This document shows positions 11,677-25,900 of a stretch of 64,000 bases of DNA, piece after piece; within the stretch, counting starts at the first letter, position 1, and each line of letters begins with the position of its first letter. The notes below the pieces were generated by a model, which did not search any database, was not told the origin of the DNA, and worked only from the letters and a program-made list of their open reading frames with translations. A program made the position numbers and the translations under genes. This DNA is from Engraulis encrasicolus (lineage: Eukaryota > Chordata > Actinopteri > Clupeiformes > Engraulidae): the NCBI RefSeq assembly GCF_034702125.1, contig NW_026945753.1, forward strand, positions 219,001 to 283,000. Reading direction: 5' to 3'.

Positions 11677-11980
11677 AAAGGCCAACTTCCGATAAAAAAC
11701 AGTTTTACTCACTCCTTTTGAAGATCGGACGGTCACCCCAAGTTAAACTCACTTGCAAGGCTCTCATAGTGGTGCGTCACCTCGCCTGGCTGTGTTTCCC
11801 GGTGTTTCCCAATTTACATTAATAATGCAGAGAAACGAGCGAATCACGAAAGCCTTTCTGTGTTTCGTCACGTCGAAAGAAGGCGTTGCCCACAAAGGTT
11901 TATGTCGACCCATTTTTCTAAAAACATGTAGAGTAATTTTTTTCTGCTTGTTTTCAATACAAGCAACGTCTGGTGGCCCG
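11677..11980 (+). repeat. Dispersed repeat, copy 1
   Basis: From AAAGGCCAACTTCCGAT onward this matches 63701-64000 almost base for base in the same orientation, including the stretch around CAACGTCTGGTGG where the window stops. Two near-identical copies more than 50 kb apart indicate a recently active dispersed repeat. Its class is unknown. It contains an 81-codon open frame in this copy. Confidence 0.7.
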
Positions 11981-12570
11981 AAATCTAGCTTAGCTTAGCT
12001 ATCAGCTGGTTGCTACTCTCAGGTACACACACAGCACAAAGCCTCATCCATATAGCAAGCCCACTCTGGTTGCTCCGTGCCTGCAGCTCGCCTAGGGGTC
12101 GCTGTCGAAAGAGCACAGCCCTGAATGGAGCATGCACGCCTCTGTTGGCGCCCTATTAGTGCAGTACCACCCGGAGAAGTGGCGACTCTGTTTCCCATTA
12201 CATTCTATCCAAGAACAGGAGGACTGAGCCAATCAGAGACGCATTTCCACGAGAGCAGGAAGAGTGAGCCAATCGGAGACGCTTTTCCATGAGAAACACG
12301 GAACACCCTCTCGTTTCTCCACAAGCCACATTGCTGGCTTGCAAAAACGGCTTGAAACAAAGCAACCAGAACGTTTTTTAAAACAGGACCAACGCGTAAC
12401 ACATTAAATAACAATGGGGAACACAGCAATATTAATCAAATGACGTTGAGAGGCCATCTTTAAATGTTTATAGCACCGATCAAATTGTTTGATCAACTTC
12501 ATTTCTGAGCTTATAGTATCATAATAAAATGTACTGACAGCAAAGATGTTGCTAGTAGAAAGGTTTAATG
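11981..12570. other. Probable continuation of the dispersed repeat, no gene called
   Basis: The sequence includes an internal near-duplicate, AGAGTGAGCCAATCGGAGAC against GGACTGAGCCAATCAGAGAC (about 12222-12282). No exon is supported. The second copy of the repeat leaves the window, so its far boundary cannot be set. Confidence 0.3.
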
Positions 12571-13365
12571 CAGGGGTCGGGAACCTTTTTCATTCGAGGG
12601 GCCACTTAAAATTCCTACAAGGGTCATAAAATCCTCAGAGGGCCGTATCAGAGCCATACAGAAGGGAGAGTTAGGCGATTGGAGGACCAGGAATTAAATG
12701 GCCTTTCAGTGAGATTAGGTTGTTCCTAAAGCGGCAGTCTTTCCATAGACTCAACATAGAACCACCACATTAACAGCCAAAAATAAGGACTAACGAACTA
12801 TACTGCGGGGTAATCACCACAAATATGTAAACCATCAACTGTCTCGGTGGTGATAATCACAATAGTTTTACCATCTGTGATGTTTATCTGAAGTTATTAC
12901 AACGAACAGCAAGTCTTGTCATATTCCCTGAATTGCATCGCATTGCATTTGCTGTGTGCTACGTCCACTACTAGGAACTAACATTCGCAACGCTGAGCAG
13001 TACTGAGAAGCTAAAACAGCTAATTTTGCTAATGAGGAAGTCGGCCTTAGCACACAGCGGAGATTGCCCGACTCTCCCCTCTGTATGGCTCTGGGCCGTA
13101 CTATGAACACAAATCAGGATTTCCCCATGCAATTTAGGCCTATATTGAAGGTAGACACCTTTAAAACAGTCCCCACCTTCTCTAGGTCCCCTGAATATAA
13201 CTTAATTGCAATGGAAATGTAATTTCTAAGATTCCTTTAGGCCTGCAAAATATGTCATAGCCCTATTTCATGTGAAGTTGCAAAACATTATGATGATATC
13301 AGGGGCCGGATAAAACGGCCTCAAGCACCCCAAAGGGCCGTCGAGACATAGGTTCCCCACCCCTG
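12571..13365. mobile_element. hAT element (CAGGGGTCGGGAACC ends)
   Basis: The ends are CAGGGGTCGGGAACC and GGTTCCCCACCCCTG. A perfect 8-bp target duplication GTTTAATG lies at 12563-12570 and 13366-13373. It is 795 bp long and non-coding, and related to 8240-8569. Confidence 0.92.
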
Positions 13366-13421
13366 GTTTAATGGCTGGTGATTCTGAAAAACACCACTGG
13401 GCAGCGTGTAAAACGTGAACA

Positions 13422-13526
<105 letters not shown>

Positions 13527-13612
13527 TTTAGTAAAAGGCCAAAAAATGCCCTAGGGCCCCCAACAATCCCCTTGCCTAGGGACCCCAAAATCCTAGAAAC
13601 GGGCCTGCCCAC

Positions 13613-14271
<659 letters not shown>

Positions 14272-15545
14272 TGGGGGAACATCCAACTGATTTTAATGTC
14301 TAAATGTGAATTGTCAATAAATATACTGTATTTTTGTTACGGAATCCACGTCTACTCTTTTAAATGCAATAGAACTTGTGTGGGGATCAAATCTGTGGTT
14401 TTTATGCAGTCCCTGGGCTGTAGTTCCTAATATTCTCCCTGGGTAGCGTAGTCTTGTTTTGAAGTAAGAGAAATTTTGAAAAGTTTCTGTCCTTGCCACT
14501 CCACAGACACAGACAGACACAGACAGACACACACACACACACACACCAGAGCATGGCAACCCGACCGAAGCCCGACGGGCCGGGTCGGAACCCGACGGGC
14601 CGGGCCGGACTCGGACAAAAAAAATAGAATATCTGTCGGACTCGGGTCGGACTCGGGCTTGAAGCAAACAGACATTGTGAAAAGTGTAAGCAACCAGAGG
14701 AAACGTTCATGCAAACGGCAGTTTTGTGATTAAAAAATAAGTAATTGAATATGCATAAATGAAAATGTTGGTAGGCTACTCGTGCGAGGATTATTATTGG
14801 CTGTATGCACGCGCCGGTTACCAGCGGCAACATGGACGCTCACTCCCAGTCAGCCGAGCAGGAATGCCGAGTCAACTTGCTTTCTTAATAAGCGCCAAAT
14901 CAACAGTTGTCAGTGAACGCGTGGTCTTTTGTTGTAGGCCTAGTGTAGGCCATGTTTTAGCATGCCTTCGATGCTGTCTTAAATGTTGAACATAAAATGA
15001 CGAAGTTTGTCACTGCACTGCTCGCCAAGGATTACATTTCCAGCATGGAGTAGCAAGGAGCATAATATGGATTAAAGAAGACGCACACGCTACGTGGAGT
15101 TGCCTAAGGTAGGGGCGGAGACCTGTTACTAGGCCTATTTTGTCCGCTGTGACATTTCATGTCCTTCACGTAGGTTCTTAATTCTTGTCACTTTTACTGT
15201 ACAGTTGTAACTATGCGCGTGCAACCTCTCCTGATTTAATATTGACCGCATGGACATCAGGGGAAATGACATTCTCTTGGAGGGCCGAACAGGCTACTGT
15301 TCAATTCGGGGTGAACTTATAGCCCATCCTTCTTAACGACAAGGAGCGGCATCTTCACGGGGCTCGAGGGGATTTATTTGCACTAACAGTAACGTTACAC
15401 ATGTTCCATAGCCGCGCTGACTGCAGTGCATCAAAAACGTATTCGTTAGTTTGCGCCTTTCTTATCCTCTCACGCCCCTCCCATGCATTTGATCACCGCA
15501 CCCAACATCTCTGGTCTAACCGAAAGAAACATAAGGTGCGCTGTC

Positions 15546-15548
<3 letters not shown>

Positions 15549-15629
<81 letters not shown>
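15549..15629 (+). repeat. (TG)n microsatellite
   Basis: An 80-bp dinucleotide tract inside the 14547-17635 element. Confidence 0.97.
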
Positions 15630-15631
<2 letters not shown>

Positions 15632-15688
15632 ATACTTACTATGCGTGCGTAACTAAATTAGGCTACTGCAAATTGCCTCATCCTAACG

Positions 15689-17478
15689 CAGGGCTTTTTC
15701 CAGGATTTTTTAGTATGAGGGAGGAAGGGGGGGGGTCCTCCCCCCCTTCTGCGGTGCGCGATTTTTTAAAAAATGAAGGTAAAATGGGGCTTTTTGAGAC
15801 TATCTGAGAGGGACATTTTTTACTTTTGTGGACATCCTAAAAGTACAATGTTACTGCACTTCAAAATGGCTGAGAAGAAAAAGGAACATATTCCCCTCCC
15901 TATATGAAATACACAAATTAAGCCATTAAGCAAAACTTGAAATTAATTCTGGTACATAGGTAAATATTCATGATCTGGCAGGGAGCTGGGATGAAATTGG
16001 TCAGGGGGGCAGATTTTTTAAAAGAGAGACCAGAGAGGCAATTACACTTCTGTCCTGAAAATACAATGACTCGCATATGAGTACGCTAGCCTATGAGGCT
16101 ATTATTAGACTACCCATATGGGTTACACTTTTTTTTTAATTGCATTTGGTAGGCCTACCACAGTAACAGCAACTCAGTAATCTGAACATTACCCTTTGAA
16201 AATACAACATTGTTCTATACTTGCATTTTAGAAATGAATCAAAAAAGAGTGGATGCCAACCAAACACATTTCCTCTAAATAACAATTTGGCAATATTGAA
16301 GGCTTGCACATCAAAAACCTAGGCTACACCCCGAGACTGTCCAAGAAAATACTGACTTCACATGACGTGACGTGATGATGATGACAGTTGAGCAAGTGAG
16401 CGCACAGAGAGCCTGCTATGTGCCCTCCCTTGCCAAGGTCTCAGGAGGAGTAACATAAACAATACTAGCCACGTACTTACAAGATAGGTGTATAAACCGA
16501 AGCTATTTCTTCTCACAAAGTTAACAGGTTGAGCATTTGTTAGCATTTGTGCTAAGCGGAGAATTAGCTATTCTAGCGCCAAAGTTTCTCTCCAGCTCTT
16601 CTCCGTCAGTGGAAGCGCTCGATACTCCCGACGCTTATCTTATTTCAAAACTCCCATGACTGTTTGTCTGTCTGCCTCTGTCTCTATGTGCGCGACGCGC
16701 ACGCTGTCTTTTGCGCCTTCTCTCGTTCACACGTTCCTGCGTTTCTCTATGGGGTGTATTTATTTTAGGAGCAAAATACAATTGAAAGGGTTAAAACATC
16801 TACTCGCACACGTGCGCCCTATCCATTATTTCGTTCGCACAATCATTTATTTTAGGGGCATATGCGAGCAAAAGGCTCGCACTGTGTAGCCCTGATCAGG
16901 GTGGACGCAGGCTCTCTGTCTCTCTAAAAAAGAACTTGTTGCGGCCCAAACAGTGAGTAACTTCACCAGCATTTTTCGTGAGCTGCGGCACTGTAGGTGC
17001 TCAGGCAGGCAGTCACCCTGCGCAATGATTATTGGAGAAACGCTAATAGGCTATAGCCTAAACGGTAGAGGTCACGATGACAATTCATTTCCCCCTAAAG
17101 TATTCAATTATCACGCTGCAAGCATTTGAACAGGAGAATCTTGGCAGGTTGATCTAATGTTCAGTTCGAGACAAGGTGCGCCCTGAGCTCTGCCGGCATC
17201 TTGCAATGGTTCGTATTCAGACGTGCAGAAAAGTTACTATTATCAATGTGACAGCGCGATGCTGTCTCCATTTTCGACCATTTAGCACTTTTGATTGTTA
17301 TTAGATCATTATTATCATTACAATGTTGTGGATTAATGAGGCTTTATGACTATGTAACTTTATATTGAGAAATGTTCTAGGTGCGCTCAAAAAAAAAAAA
17401 AAAAAAAAAAAACATGAGGGCGCATCCACGGAGTATGAGGGCGTGGCGCCCTTATTTCCCCGTTCAGAAAAAGCCCTG
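15689..17478. mobile_element. Nested hAT-like element (CAGGGCTTTTTC ends)
   Basis: The ends are CAGGGCTTTTTCCAGG and TCAGAAAAAGCCCTG. TAACG is repeated at both flanks (15684-15688, 17479-17483). A poly-A run (about 17390-17411) lies near the right end. No coding capacity is recognised. Confidence 0.7.
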
Positions 17479-17636
17479 TAACGTCTTTGCCTATCCTGGC
17501 TGTTTATCACGTGGTATTTTGAGTATGGAGGAGCCCACATAGAAAATCTTGCTTGCGCACAAGTTCTGTTGTTATTACAGTAGTCTCGGGCTTCGGACGG
17601 GCTCGGACAGAAAAAAACGGCCCGAGCCATACTCTA

Positions 17637-17745
<109 letters not shown>

Positions 17746-17776
17746 CCTCAGTGCAAGTAATGACTTAGTGTCTTAC

Positions 17777-18046
17777 CTGTCCTCATCTGAACAGAAGCAG
17801 GTTGGCTCCTTCCTCCATGTTGTAGCTCAGTGTAGACTCTAACAGTGTAGTCAGTTCCTGGTGTCAGGCCTGTGATTTCTGTGCTGCACGACTCAGTAGA
17901 GATGGATGTTGGCTCCGTCCCTTCACTCTGGTAAGAGACCAGGAAGCTGTGTGGAGTCTTCTGTATCTCAGTAGGCACCTGCCAGCTGATTCTAGCAGAT
18001 GATGCAGTGATGGAGCTCACAACCAGACTCTCTGGAACTGCCATGC
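17777..18046 (-). CDS. Fibronectin type III domain exon
   Basis: This minus-strand exon encodes one complete FN3 domain in 270 bp (90 codons, phase 1 at both ends). The acceptor is ttccatttcag and the donor GTAAGA. Conserved landmarks are the early tryptophan in ARISWQVPTE, the tyrosine in FLVSYQSEG, and the ELTPG-like turn plus tyrosine in GLTPGTDYTVRVYTEL. FN3 modules mediate protein binding. Symmetric phase-1 FN3 exons are typical of tandem FN3 arrays, and fish have large immune gene families with such arrays. No other domain of this gene is visible, so the parent protein is not named. The adjacent downstream-intron duplicate suggests another FN3 exon once lay at about 20605. Confidence 0.85.
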
Positions 18047-18562
<516 letters not shown>

Positions 18563-20589
18563 GGGTGGGTTGCACCAACATAGCTTAAGTTAAACCTAGT
18601 TTAGGCCTAAACTGAGTTTAGTTAATCCATGTTTAAACAGGGTTTAAATTCATCTGAGATGTGTTGCACATCTTAAATTTAAACCTGGATTACCTAAACT
18701 GGTTTAATCAAGGATTAAAGTAGATTTAAATATGTTCATTAGCCACCATTGATGGGTAGGTCAAATGTGTGCCTAAAAAGACAAAACGTACATTTATTAT
18801 TGAATATTTAACAAACAAACGATCACACATTGAGTTGTATGGGGCGGGGATAGTCGTTCACGTTCAGTGGTCTGGAATTCGACCTGTTTGACATTTTGTA
18901 AACATTGCATGGGTAGCGGCCGTTACATTGTATCAAAGTCAAGATACCGGTAGATCGCAATGGAAACAGAAGAGAGGCGGCATAGTGGGACTGTACAAAG
19001 AAAACATTGACCCACTGACGGCGAAAGTTTATCAATATTAATCCCGAAGCAGCTCTCCCTCTCCAACCCCTTTGATGCTCTGGGCAGGAGAAAAGTTGCT
19101 AACTTTGCTAACGTCACCAAGTCTCACCTATATGTCTGTAGGCTACATCAATTACGTTTTTCAGTACCAGACGTCAAGTGGTAGCACCACAGTTAATGCC
19201 CAAAATGAAAAAGTAATTCGTCATTGATGTAGGCTAGACTACAAACAACGAACATGCTTCGTAGATGCTGACTTCACTTTACAGTCCACATTGACGTCTA
19301 CTACAAAACGTCAGAGTTGGACTCATGTCCACCAATAACCTGTCATATTCAAACATAACACTTCGTATTAAATGTTTAGCACTGATTTTAAACGAAATGG
19401 CAATGCATTATTCATTTCGTGAATTTATAACCATTGTAACAACACTGGCATAACATTAATTTAATGTCCGTTTCGTTCAGAACAAGCTGCAGCAAGGCTA
19501 GTTTTACTGTAGGCTAAGTGAATCCTGTTCACGAAGTGGTCTCTTGTTACTAAGGTAGCCCTAATGACTTACTCAAAAGGGCATACAGAACACACATTCC
19601 ACAAAATCCAATGGCGATTCTGTTTTGTTTATTTTATTTACACTGCATCAATAGAAATGAACATCTCGGTACTTGTAGTGGTAATACCTAGCACTTCTGA
19701 CCCGCTTGCATGAAGTTTGTTCACAGACGTGACGTCACTGTTTGGGTCCAACCCTGAAATTAAAGTGACAGGCGCCGGACATCTACAACAGCATAGTTGA
19801 TTAGTTTTGTTCAATTTTGTCATATTTTGGAAAATAATTGGTGAATGGAATTATTTGTTATGGCTATGGCTCATCAATTTCAGTCTTTCTGCTCAGATGA
19901 CTGAAGAAAGAGGTTATTTTAAAGCAAAAAGAAAGGCTGCAGAGCATGGAAAAGCCATTGAGCTCATAACAACGCACTTGAAGAACTTTTGAGTGACATA
20001 ATTTAATGCAAATTAACAAATCAAATCATATGTGCTTATTTATGTCATTATCTATTTGCAATAGGCCAGTTAAGTTATATTCAGGGGCCTAGGTGCAGAC
20101 TGGACTTGTAGACACCAAATACCTCACCATCCATCATCTGGAAACCACATGGCGATGGAATCTGGAGAATGGGTGCCACAACAGACTATTAAGGCCTATT
20201 TTGTGAATCTGAAACTCACTATTGCTGTAGAATTCAACAGGGTTTAGCCTATCTTGAATATTTATGCGTGGAACTCTATCTTGTGACTCAAGCAGAAGAA
20301 TAACAGCAGCCATGTTGTCCGAATAACGCATTTAAACCTCCTCCAGGGGTGGCTTAAATTAATCAGGCAATGCAGGTTTATCCTTGGGTTAAAATCACTG
20401 GTGCAACAGACTCAAAATTAATCTCAGTTTAAATGGGGTATTAAATCTGAGTTTAGCCATGGATTAGATTTAATCAGAGATTACTGGAAGCTAAATTTAA
20501 ACTGGGTTTAAGTTTGGTGCGACACAACTAGAAATTTAACTTAGATTAAATGTAGATTAAAATTTAAACCATGTTGGTGCAACCCACCC
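18563..20589. mobile_element. PIF/Harbinger-like element, non-autonomous
   Basis: The ends GGGTGGGTTGCACCAAC and its complement are perfect inverted repeats flanked by TTA (18560-18562, 20590-20592). A 3-bp TTA/TWA duplication is the mark of PIF/Harbinger elements. Removing the element and one TTA restores GACTTAGTGTCTTACCTG, the same sequence that borders the FN3 exon at 17763-17779. The subterminal zones are rich in TTTAAAC and TTTAATC motifs. No DDE nuclease or Myb-like frame is recognisable in the 2027 bp. Confidence 0.88.
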
Positions 20590-20604
20590 TTAGTGTCTTA
20601 CCTG
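20590..20604 (-). pseudogene. Truncated FN3-array exon junction
   Basis: TTAGTGTCTTACCTG repeats the donor side of the FN3 exon at 17777 (GTAAGA on the minus strand) plus the last three exon bases. The exon body is replaced at 20605 by element A. It is the remnant of a second FN3 exon lost in a rearrangement. Confidence 0.6.
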
Positions 20605-22958
20605 CACCGTAAAAAATAGAATTACGCATTGTTCAAGTAATTATATGTTCACAATTGAATGGACAGGAAATATGAATTATTATTAACCAACAGAAAAATC
20701 CACATCAAACCGATAGGTTGCATCTCAGTGATATGTGAACATAAAATAGTGAATATTGCAAATTGAAAATACTTAATTGCCACAACTGTTTATTCAGCGC
20801 ATGCGCTTCTTGGCCACGACACAGGGTTTCCTACTAAAGAGTAATTAAGCACCTCCCATCCTCCACCATGACTGAAACACCCTGCGCCTGGCATCAGTGT
20901 GCCACATGGCTCTCTTAAGATAATGTTTGCAGTTGCTGAAAACATGTAAAATGTCTATATTTTACATATCAGTCTATGCTGTACTGCACCACAATGTGAG
21001 AGAAATTTCAGCTGAGCATGTATGAACACAATCTAGTGGGGACTAATACAAAATGTTTACCTTAATGAAATTAACACTGGCAAATTTACTGTGAAGCTGA
21101 CCGCATTAGTCCAATGCCACACTGCCAATCCACCTGGAGTAGCCATGTCATTTACTGGTAATGGTAACATTAAGGACTCAAAGTTTCTGCTATCATAGTC
21201 TGTGTTTTTTTGTTACTGTTCAGCTGTTAGTGGGCTGAATAGTAGCGTGCGTCTGTGAGGCTGTGTATGCTACACAGTAAATTTGCCAGTGTTAATTTTG
21301 CAGTGTTAAGGCTTATTGACACTATTGGAGTAATTCCAACACCAAATGGAGTGAGATGCTCTCCAGTGTCAGTGACAAATGAAGTTGTTAAATTGTGTGG
21401 AGTTAGAAGTACTCCAGAGAGCCCCCGCCTCCTCGAGGTGATGGAGTTTGTCTGCGCCATTGTATGCCCTAGTACCCGATTAAATCATATACGTCTACAT
21501 ATTAGTAACAGTATTTCCTCCAGATTTAATCATGTACACAATCTTTTTTTTATTATTCCATTTCATTCATTTAACTCAACTTGGTTGGGTTGATCTAAGG
21601 TTTGGCTGTGCACACAACATCACACAAAAGATGTGTTGAGTGGAAGAAATAACTTGAGAACTTGTTACACCTTTGCCGGTAACAAGCAGGCCCCTCACAA
21701 CCAATCTGTCCATCAGCGCCTGGCCAAACCTAATTACTTAGGGCTGGTATATCATGACTCAATTTCTTGCACCTGAAAAACTCCTAATCAATCTGGTCAC
21801 ATGGTACTCTTGAGCCTGTATATAAACCTGGACTGTCACAGTGCTTTAAATATTTGCCTGCCTGCCTGCCTGCTGGCTGGTCAGCATGGCACAGCATAGC
21901 GCTTGTTTACCTGCTTTGCAAGCAAGCTAAAGGCGCTTTTGGCTTATGGCATTTGTTAGCTACAGCTTGTGCCTTGCTTTGTGAGCTAGTCAGTAACAGC
22001 ACATGTTACATTGCTTGCTCCATTGTGCACTTGAAGTAGATGGTATGGTTATATTTTAAACTTCATTAACGAAAACATTTGGTATTAATCCCAACTAGAT
22101 TGTGTTCATACATGCTCAGCTGAAATTGCTCTCTCATTGTGGTGCAGTACAGCATAGACTGATATATAAAATATAGACATTTTACATGTTTTCAGCAACT
22201 TTAATCATTATCTTAAGAGAGCAGTGTGGCAAACTGATGCCAGGCGCAGGGTGTTTCAGTCATGGTGGAGGATGGGAGGTGCTTAATTACCATGATCAGG
22301 GTACCTCAACTATGGTGAGAGATAGTGGGGCAGGACCAAAACACATATGTTCCAGGAACCTGCTTAGAACTAAAAAAAATGTTAGTAGGGTGCTCCCCGA
22401 AACTGCTTTACTCTTTATAGTGTTAGCTTAACACTATAAATCTAACACCAGTGTTTAACACTGATCTGGAGCAGGACCAAATAGACACTAGAACAGTGTT
22501 AATTTTAACTCTTTAAGTGTTATTTTAACACTACACAATTTACTGTGTAATTAAGAATTCTTAATAAACTTAACAGTGTTATCATAGTTGAGATTATCAT
22601 GGGAACATCGTTGGCAGAACGTGCCGACTGTTCAGTAGAAAGACGAATTTGTGTTGGTAGAATGAGGAAATGAAAATTGATTGAATTAAGAATTCTCAAT
22701 AAATATGACGGTGTATTCATAATTGAGATTATCATGGGAACATCGTTGCCAGAACGTGCCGACTGTTCAGTAGAAAGACGAATTTGTGTTGGTAGAATGA
22801 GGAAATGAAAATTGATTGAATTAAGAATTCTCAATAAATATGACGGTGTATTCATAATTGAGATTATCATGGAAACATTGTTGGCTAAACCTAAAATTCT
22901 AAATGCAGAAGGTTGCCCTGTTTTTTTAAATAGTCTCAACTATTTTTTTTTTACAGTG
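20605..22958 (-). mobile_element. Element A (2354 bp, CACTGTAAAA-type ends)
   Basis: The ends are CACCGTAAAAAATAGAATT and ...TTTTTTACAGTG. The element is inverted relative to B and C and has the same length as B. It contains a 135-bp tandem repeat, a CAGCCAGCAGGCAGGCAGG-type tract (about 21857-21890) and many TTAACACT/AGTGTTAA motifs. The left flank ends TG and the right flank begins TA, so the two flanks do not form a target duplication. No transposase. Confidence 0.8.
22600..22939 (-). repeat. 135-bp tandem repeat inside element A (also in B and C)
   Basis: The block GGGAACATCGTTG...ATCAT recurs at 22601, 22736 and, diverged, 22871. In the reverse frame it makes a 139-codon open frame with repeated units starting PMIISIMNTPSYLLRIL. 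It is preserved in all three copies (29185-29604, 33639-34058). As the copies are nearly identical, the open frame is not evidence of coding. Confidence 0.85.
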
Positions 22959-25900
22959 TAGTGATTATTGATGCCTAGCCACAATGTACCCATCTCTGGA
23001 GATCCTTTAGAGTTTTCCTGATATTGAATCATACCTTATCTCTCTCTAGTCTATCTTACCAACCTGATCTCTTGGGACTGAAAATAGTAGGTGTGGGAAA
23101 CCTCACACCTAGATTAGTGAGTGTCATTGTAGTTGTCATCTCATTGCAGAATTTTTCTGAGTAGGAAACACCCCATTTGCGAGAAGATGAATCCCCAAAT
23201 ATCTACATGATCATTCAAAGCTGAACTTGTGTTTTGTAGTGGTGAAAAAAAAGAGTGTATGGTATTTCATTTTCAGCAGAGATGAAATGAAATATAGTAA
23301 TTTTGTTAAAGTTACATTAGGCTATTAAAAGTAAACATAAAAATTGTGTTTCAGCAGCTCACAGACACTTGCATTGTTTCATATTTTATATCTCAGTCTT
23401 TATGACATTTGCAGCTGTGCTTGTACATGCACTGTGTACCCTATTGATTTTTGTCATGGCTCACTTTGAATACACATCAAAGTTACAACAGCTTGTTTTA
23501 TAACACTTTTCCCATTGCTTAAACGTTTTGTGTGAAACATGACGCATAGGCCTACTGTTAAAATTCCGCACACAAACATAGGCTATTCTACTATTCGGAC
23601 ACATTTTGTCACACTGAAACTCTGCAAGGAAAACCATTTATGCCTGCAACAAACTCCTCAAAGCATATTACCTAATGTCAAATTGTCCATGGTGATATCA
23701 AAAGACCCACAGTAACATCAAATAAAAACAGTTAGATCAGTATTGCATTTTAAAAAAATAGCTTCAGTTGTGTTTTATTGTTTTTATTGTTTGTTTTTTC
23801 AGTTCCATTAAAGATACATATTTAAGAGTCAAATAATTAATACAATAGATTAAAACAATGCACTTTACAAGTCAAACAAATAAGCCAACTTGGGTCAAAG
23901 ATTGTCATGTATAACTGAAGAGATATCTTTTTACATGGGCCTAACTGAGTTTATCATTCACTAAACATCTCTCCCCACGGTGTGGTAAACAATCTGTCAC
24001 TGACCATATTCTGATTTTGTTCAGATATTTCGAGTTCATTTAATAACAAAATGTAAAGCACTTGAATATACCCACGAAAACGCTAAATGATAATTACTAA
24101 TTCACCTCAACCTTAACTGATACACATTTTGCTAAATTACTTTAACTGTCACAAGGGTACACATTGAAGGTAGCCTAAAACACTAATTTCTACATAGTAT
24201 CATAATCACAGCAAAAGCTGAAATCATGGGGAAAGGCTACTCTAAGATTTGGTCATCGAGGCTGCCCAAGCTAATGCCACAGAACAGCCTGATTTGCAAG
24301 GTATAGTCAAATAATAGCCTACCATACACAATCAGTGTAATCCACAGTTCATCTATTCACCCTTTGTGCCACATTGTTATATGAGTGTAAAATTACAAGG
24401 CTGTTTTGAAGCCTCAGTATTGGTATACAGTACAAGTTCTCAAATAAAAATTGAAATGAATAATATGAATTATATGTTATTCTTGCACTACGTGTTCGTG
24501 TTATGCAGGGGTATTAAAGCTGTGGCGTGTAAGATGGTGGCGTTGAGTGTCCAGAGTATAGGTTTTGCAACTATGCAGCTCATTAAAACTGTGATGCCTA
24601 TTGCCAACTTTGATCATTTAATGAATATTTTCTGAATAATAAACCACTATTTACTAGTATGACCAAAGCACAGTACGTTTTTCAGCTGAAAATATCTCTT
24701 TCTGGAAATTCAAAATGTATGAAAAGTGCAATTTTGTCAGTCATGTTGAATACTTAGAATTTGATGGTGGTAGTAGGTATTCCTTTTAAAAAGGTAACGT
24801 TTGTGAATGGGCAGCATGGATTCTGGAAACGAACTACCAAAAATATTACACAGGGCACCCTTAAGTCTTAAAATGCTGTATGTTGGCTACGTAGTGTTGA
24901 CTGTATAGGATATGAGTTGTAAGCAGCAGCAGACGTCATAAATGCTGTAGGGAATCATTGAGAGTATTTCTGTAGGCCTATATTTCCCTGACTTTTACAA
25001 AATGTTTCATTATGACATGATCCTACATAAAGACTTGAATCAAAATAAATCAAAGGTCAAAGACACGCAACAGTGATTTTAATAGGGTTGGGAATTGTCA
25101 ACAGCCTCACGATACAACGCGTAGTCCTATCACAATACACAGGTCATAAGCATTGCGATACAGTAGGCTACATGCAATACGCTATGCATGGCATCTTTCT
25201 TATGCAGGGGTAGCAATAGGATGCCAGAGTGCACTGCAGCGTAAATTAATGCTGCCTTTGAACTCATCAACAGTGTTAAACTGCTAGCTAATACGTATCA
25301 CGATACACTGGTCATGAGACCATAATTTATCTGAAGAGGTTCAATACAATATATTGTCATGACTTTTTCTTTGCACACCCCTAGTTTTTAACAGAGCATC
25401 ACGGTTTAACACACACACCCTAAATCTACCATCTGGTCAAGGCAATGCCACACTTACCCTTTCTATCACACCTTACCAATTTCAGACCTACAGTAGTTGT
25501 CTCCAAGGCTATACTCATCCAGCATCTGCATGAGTGCATATCCCAAATTCAACCATGTTATATAACCCCTTCCGTTTTCCATTGGTTGCTAGTGGTGTTG
25601 ATACATTTTGAATCATTAAATTATCCAAATTTTGGTCGCATAGCACCTATATAGGCTACTAGGGAGCTTTCAGAAGCCAAGAGAGCACTCTGTTTTTTCC
25701 AACTCACAGTTTAATCTCCAGAAAATGTTTGATTTCAGTCATCATAATCTACACAAAAAAAGCCTATAAGCTTGACTAACAGAGTCCAACAGGGCCTACA
25801 TCTCTGGTACAACACCATGAACCTAAAATGATCTACAGCATAATTTACAACCGAGTAGATTTCATTATGAAGATAGAACATGTGAAATTGTATAATGTGA

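Larger units (their letters stand above)
14547..17635. mobile_element. hAT-like element inserted in an (AC)n tract, with a second hAT nested inside
   Basis: The left end AGAGCATGGC with CCCGACCGAAGCCCGACGGG blocks is matched by a right end with GGCTTCGGACGGGCTCGG and GCCATACTCT. Both flanks are (AC)n, so the target duplication is hidden in the microsatellite. It contains a (TG)n tract (15549-15629) and the element at 15689-17478. No transposase is recognisable. Confidence 0.65.
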
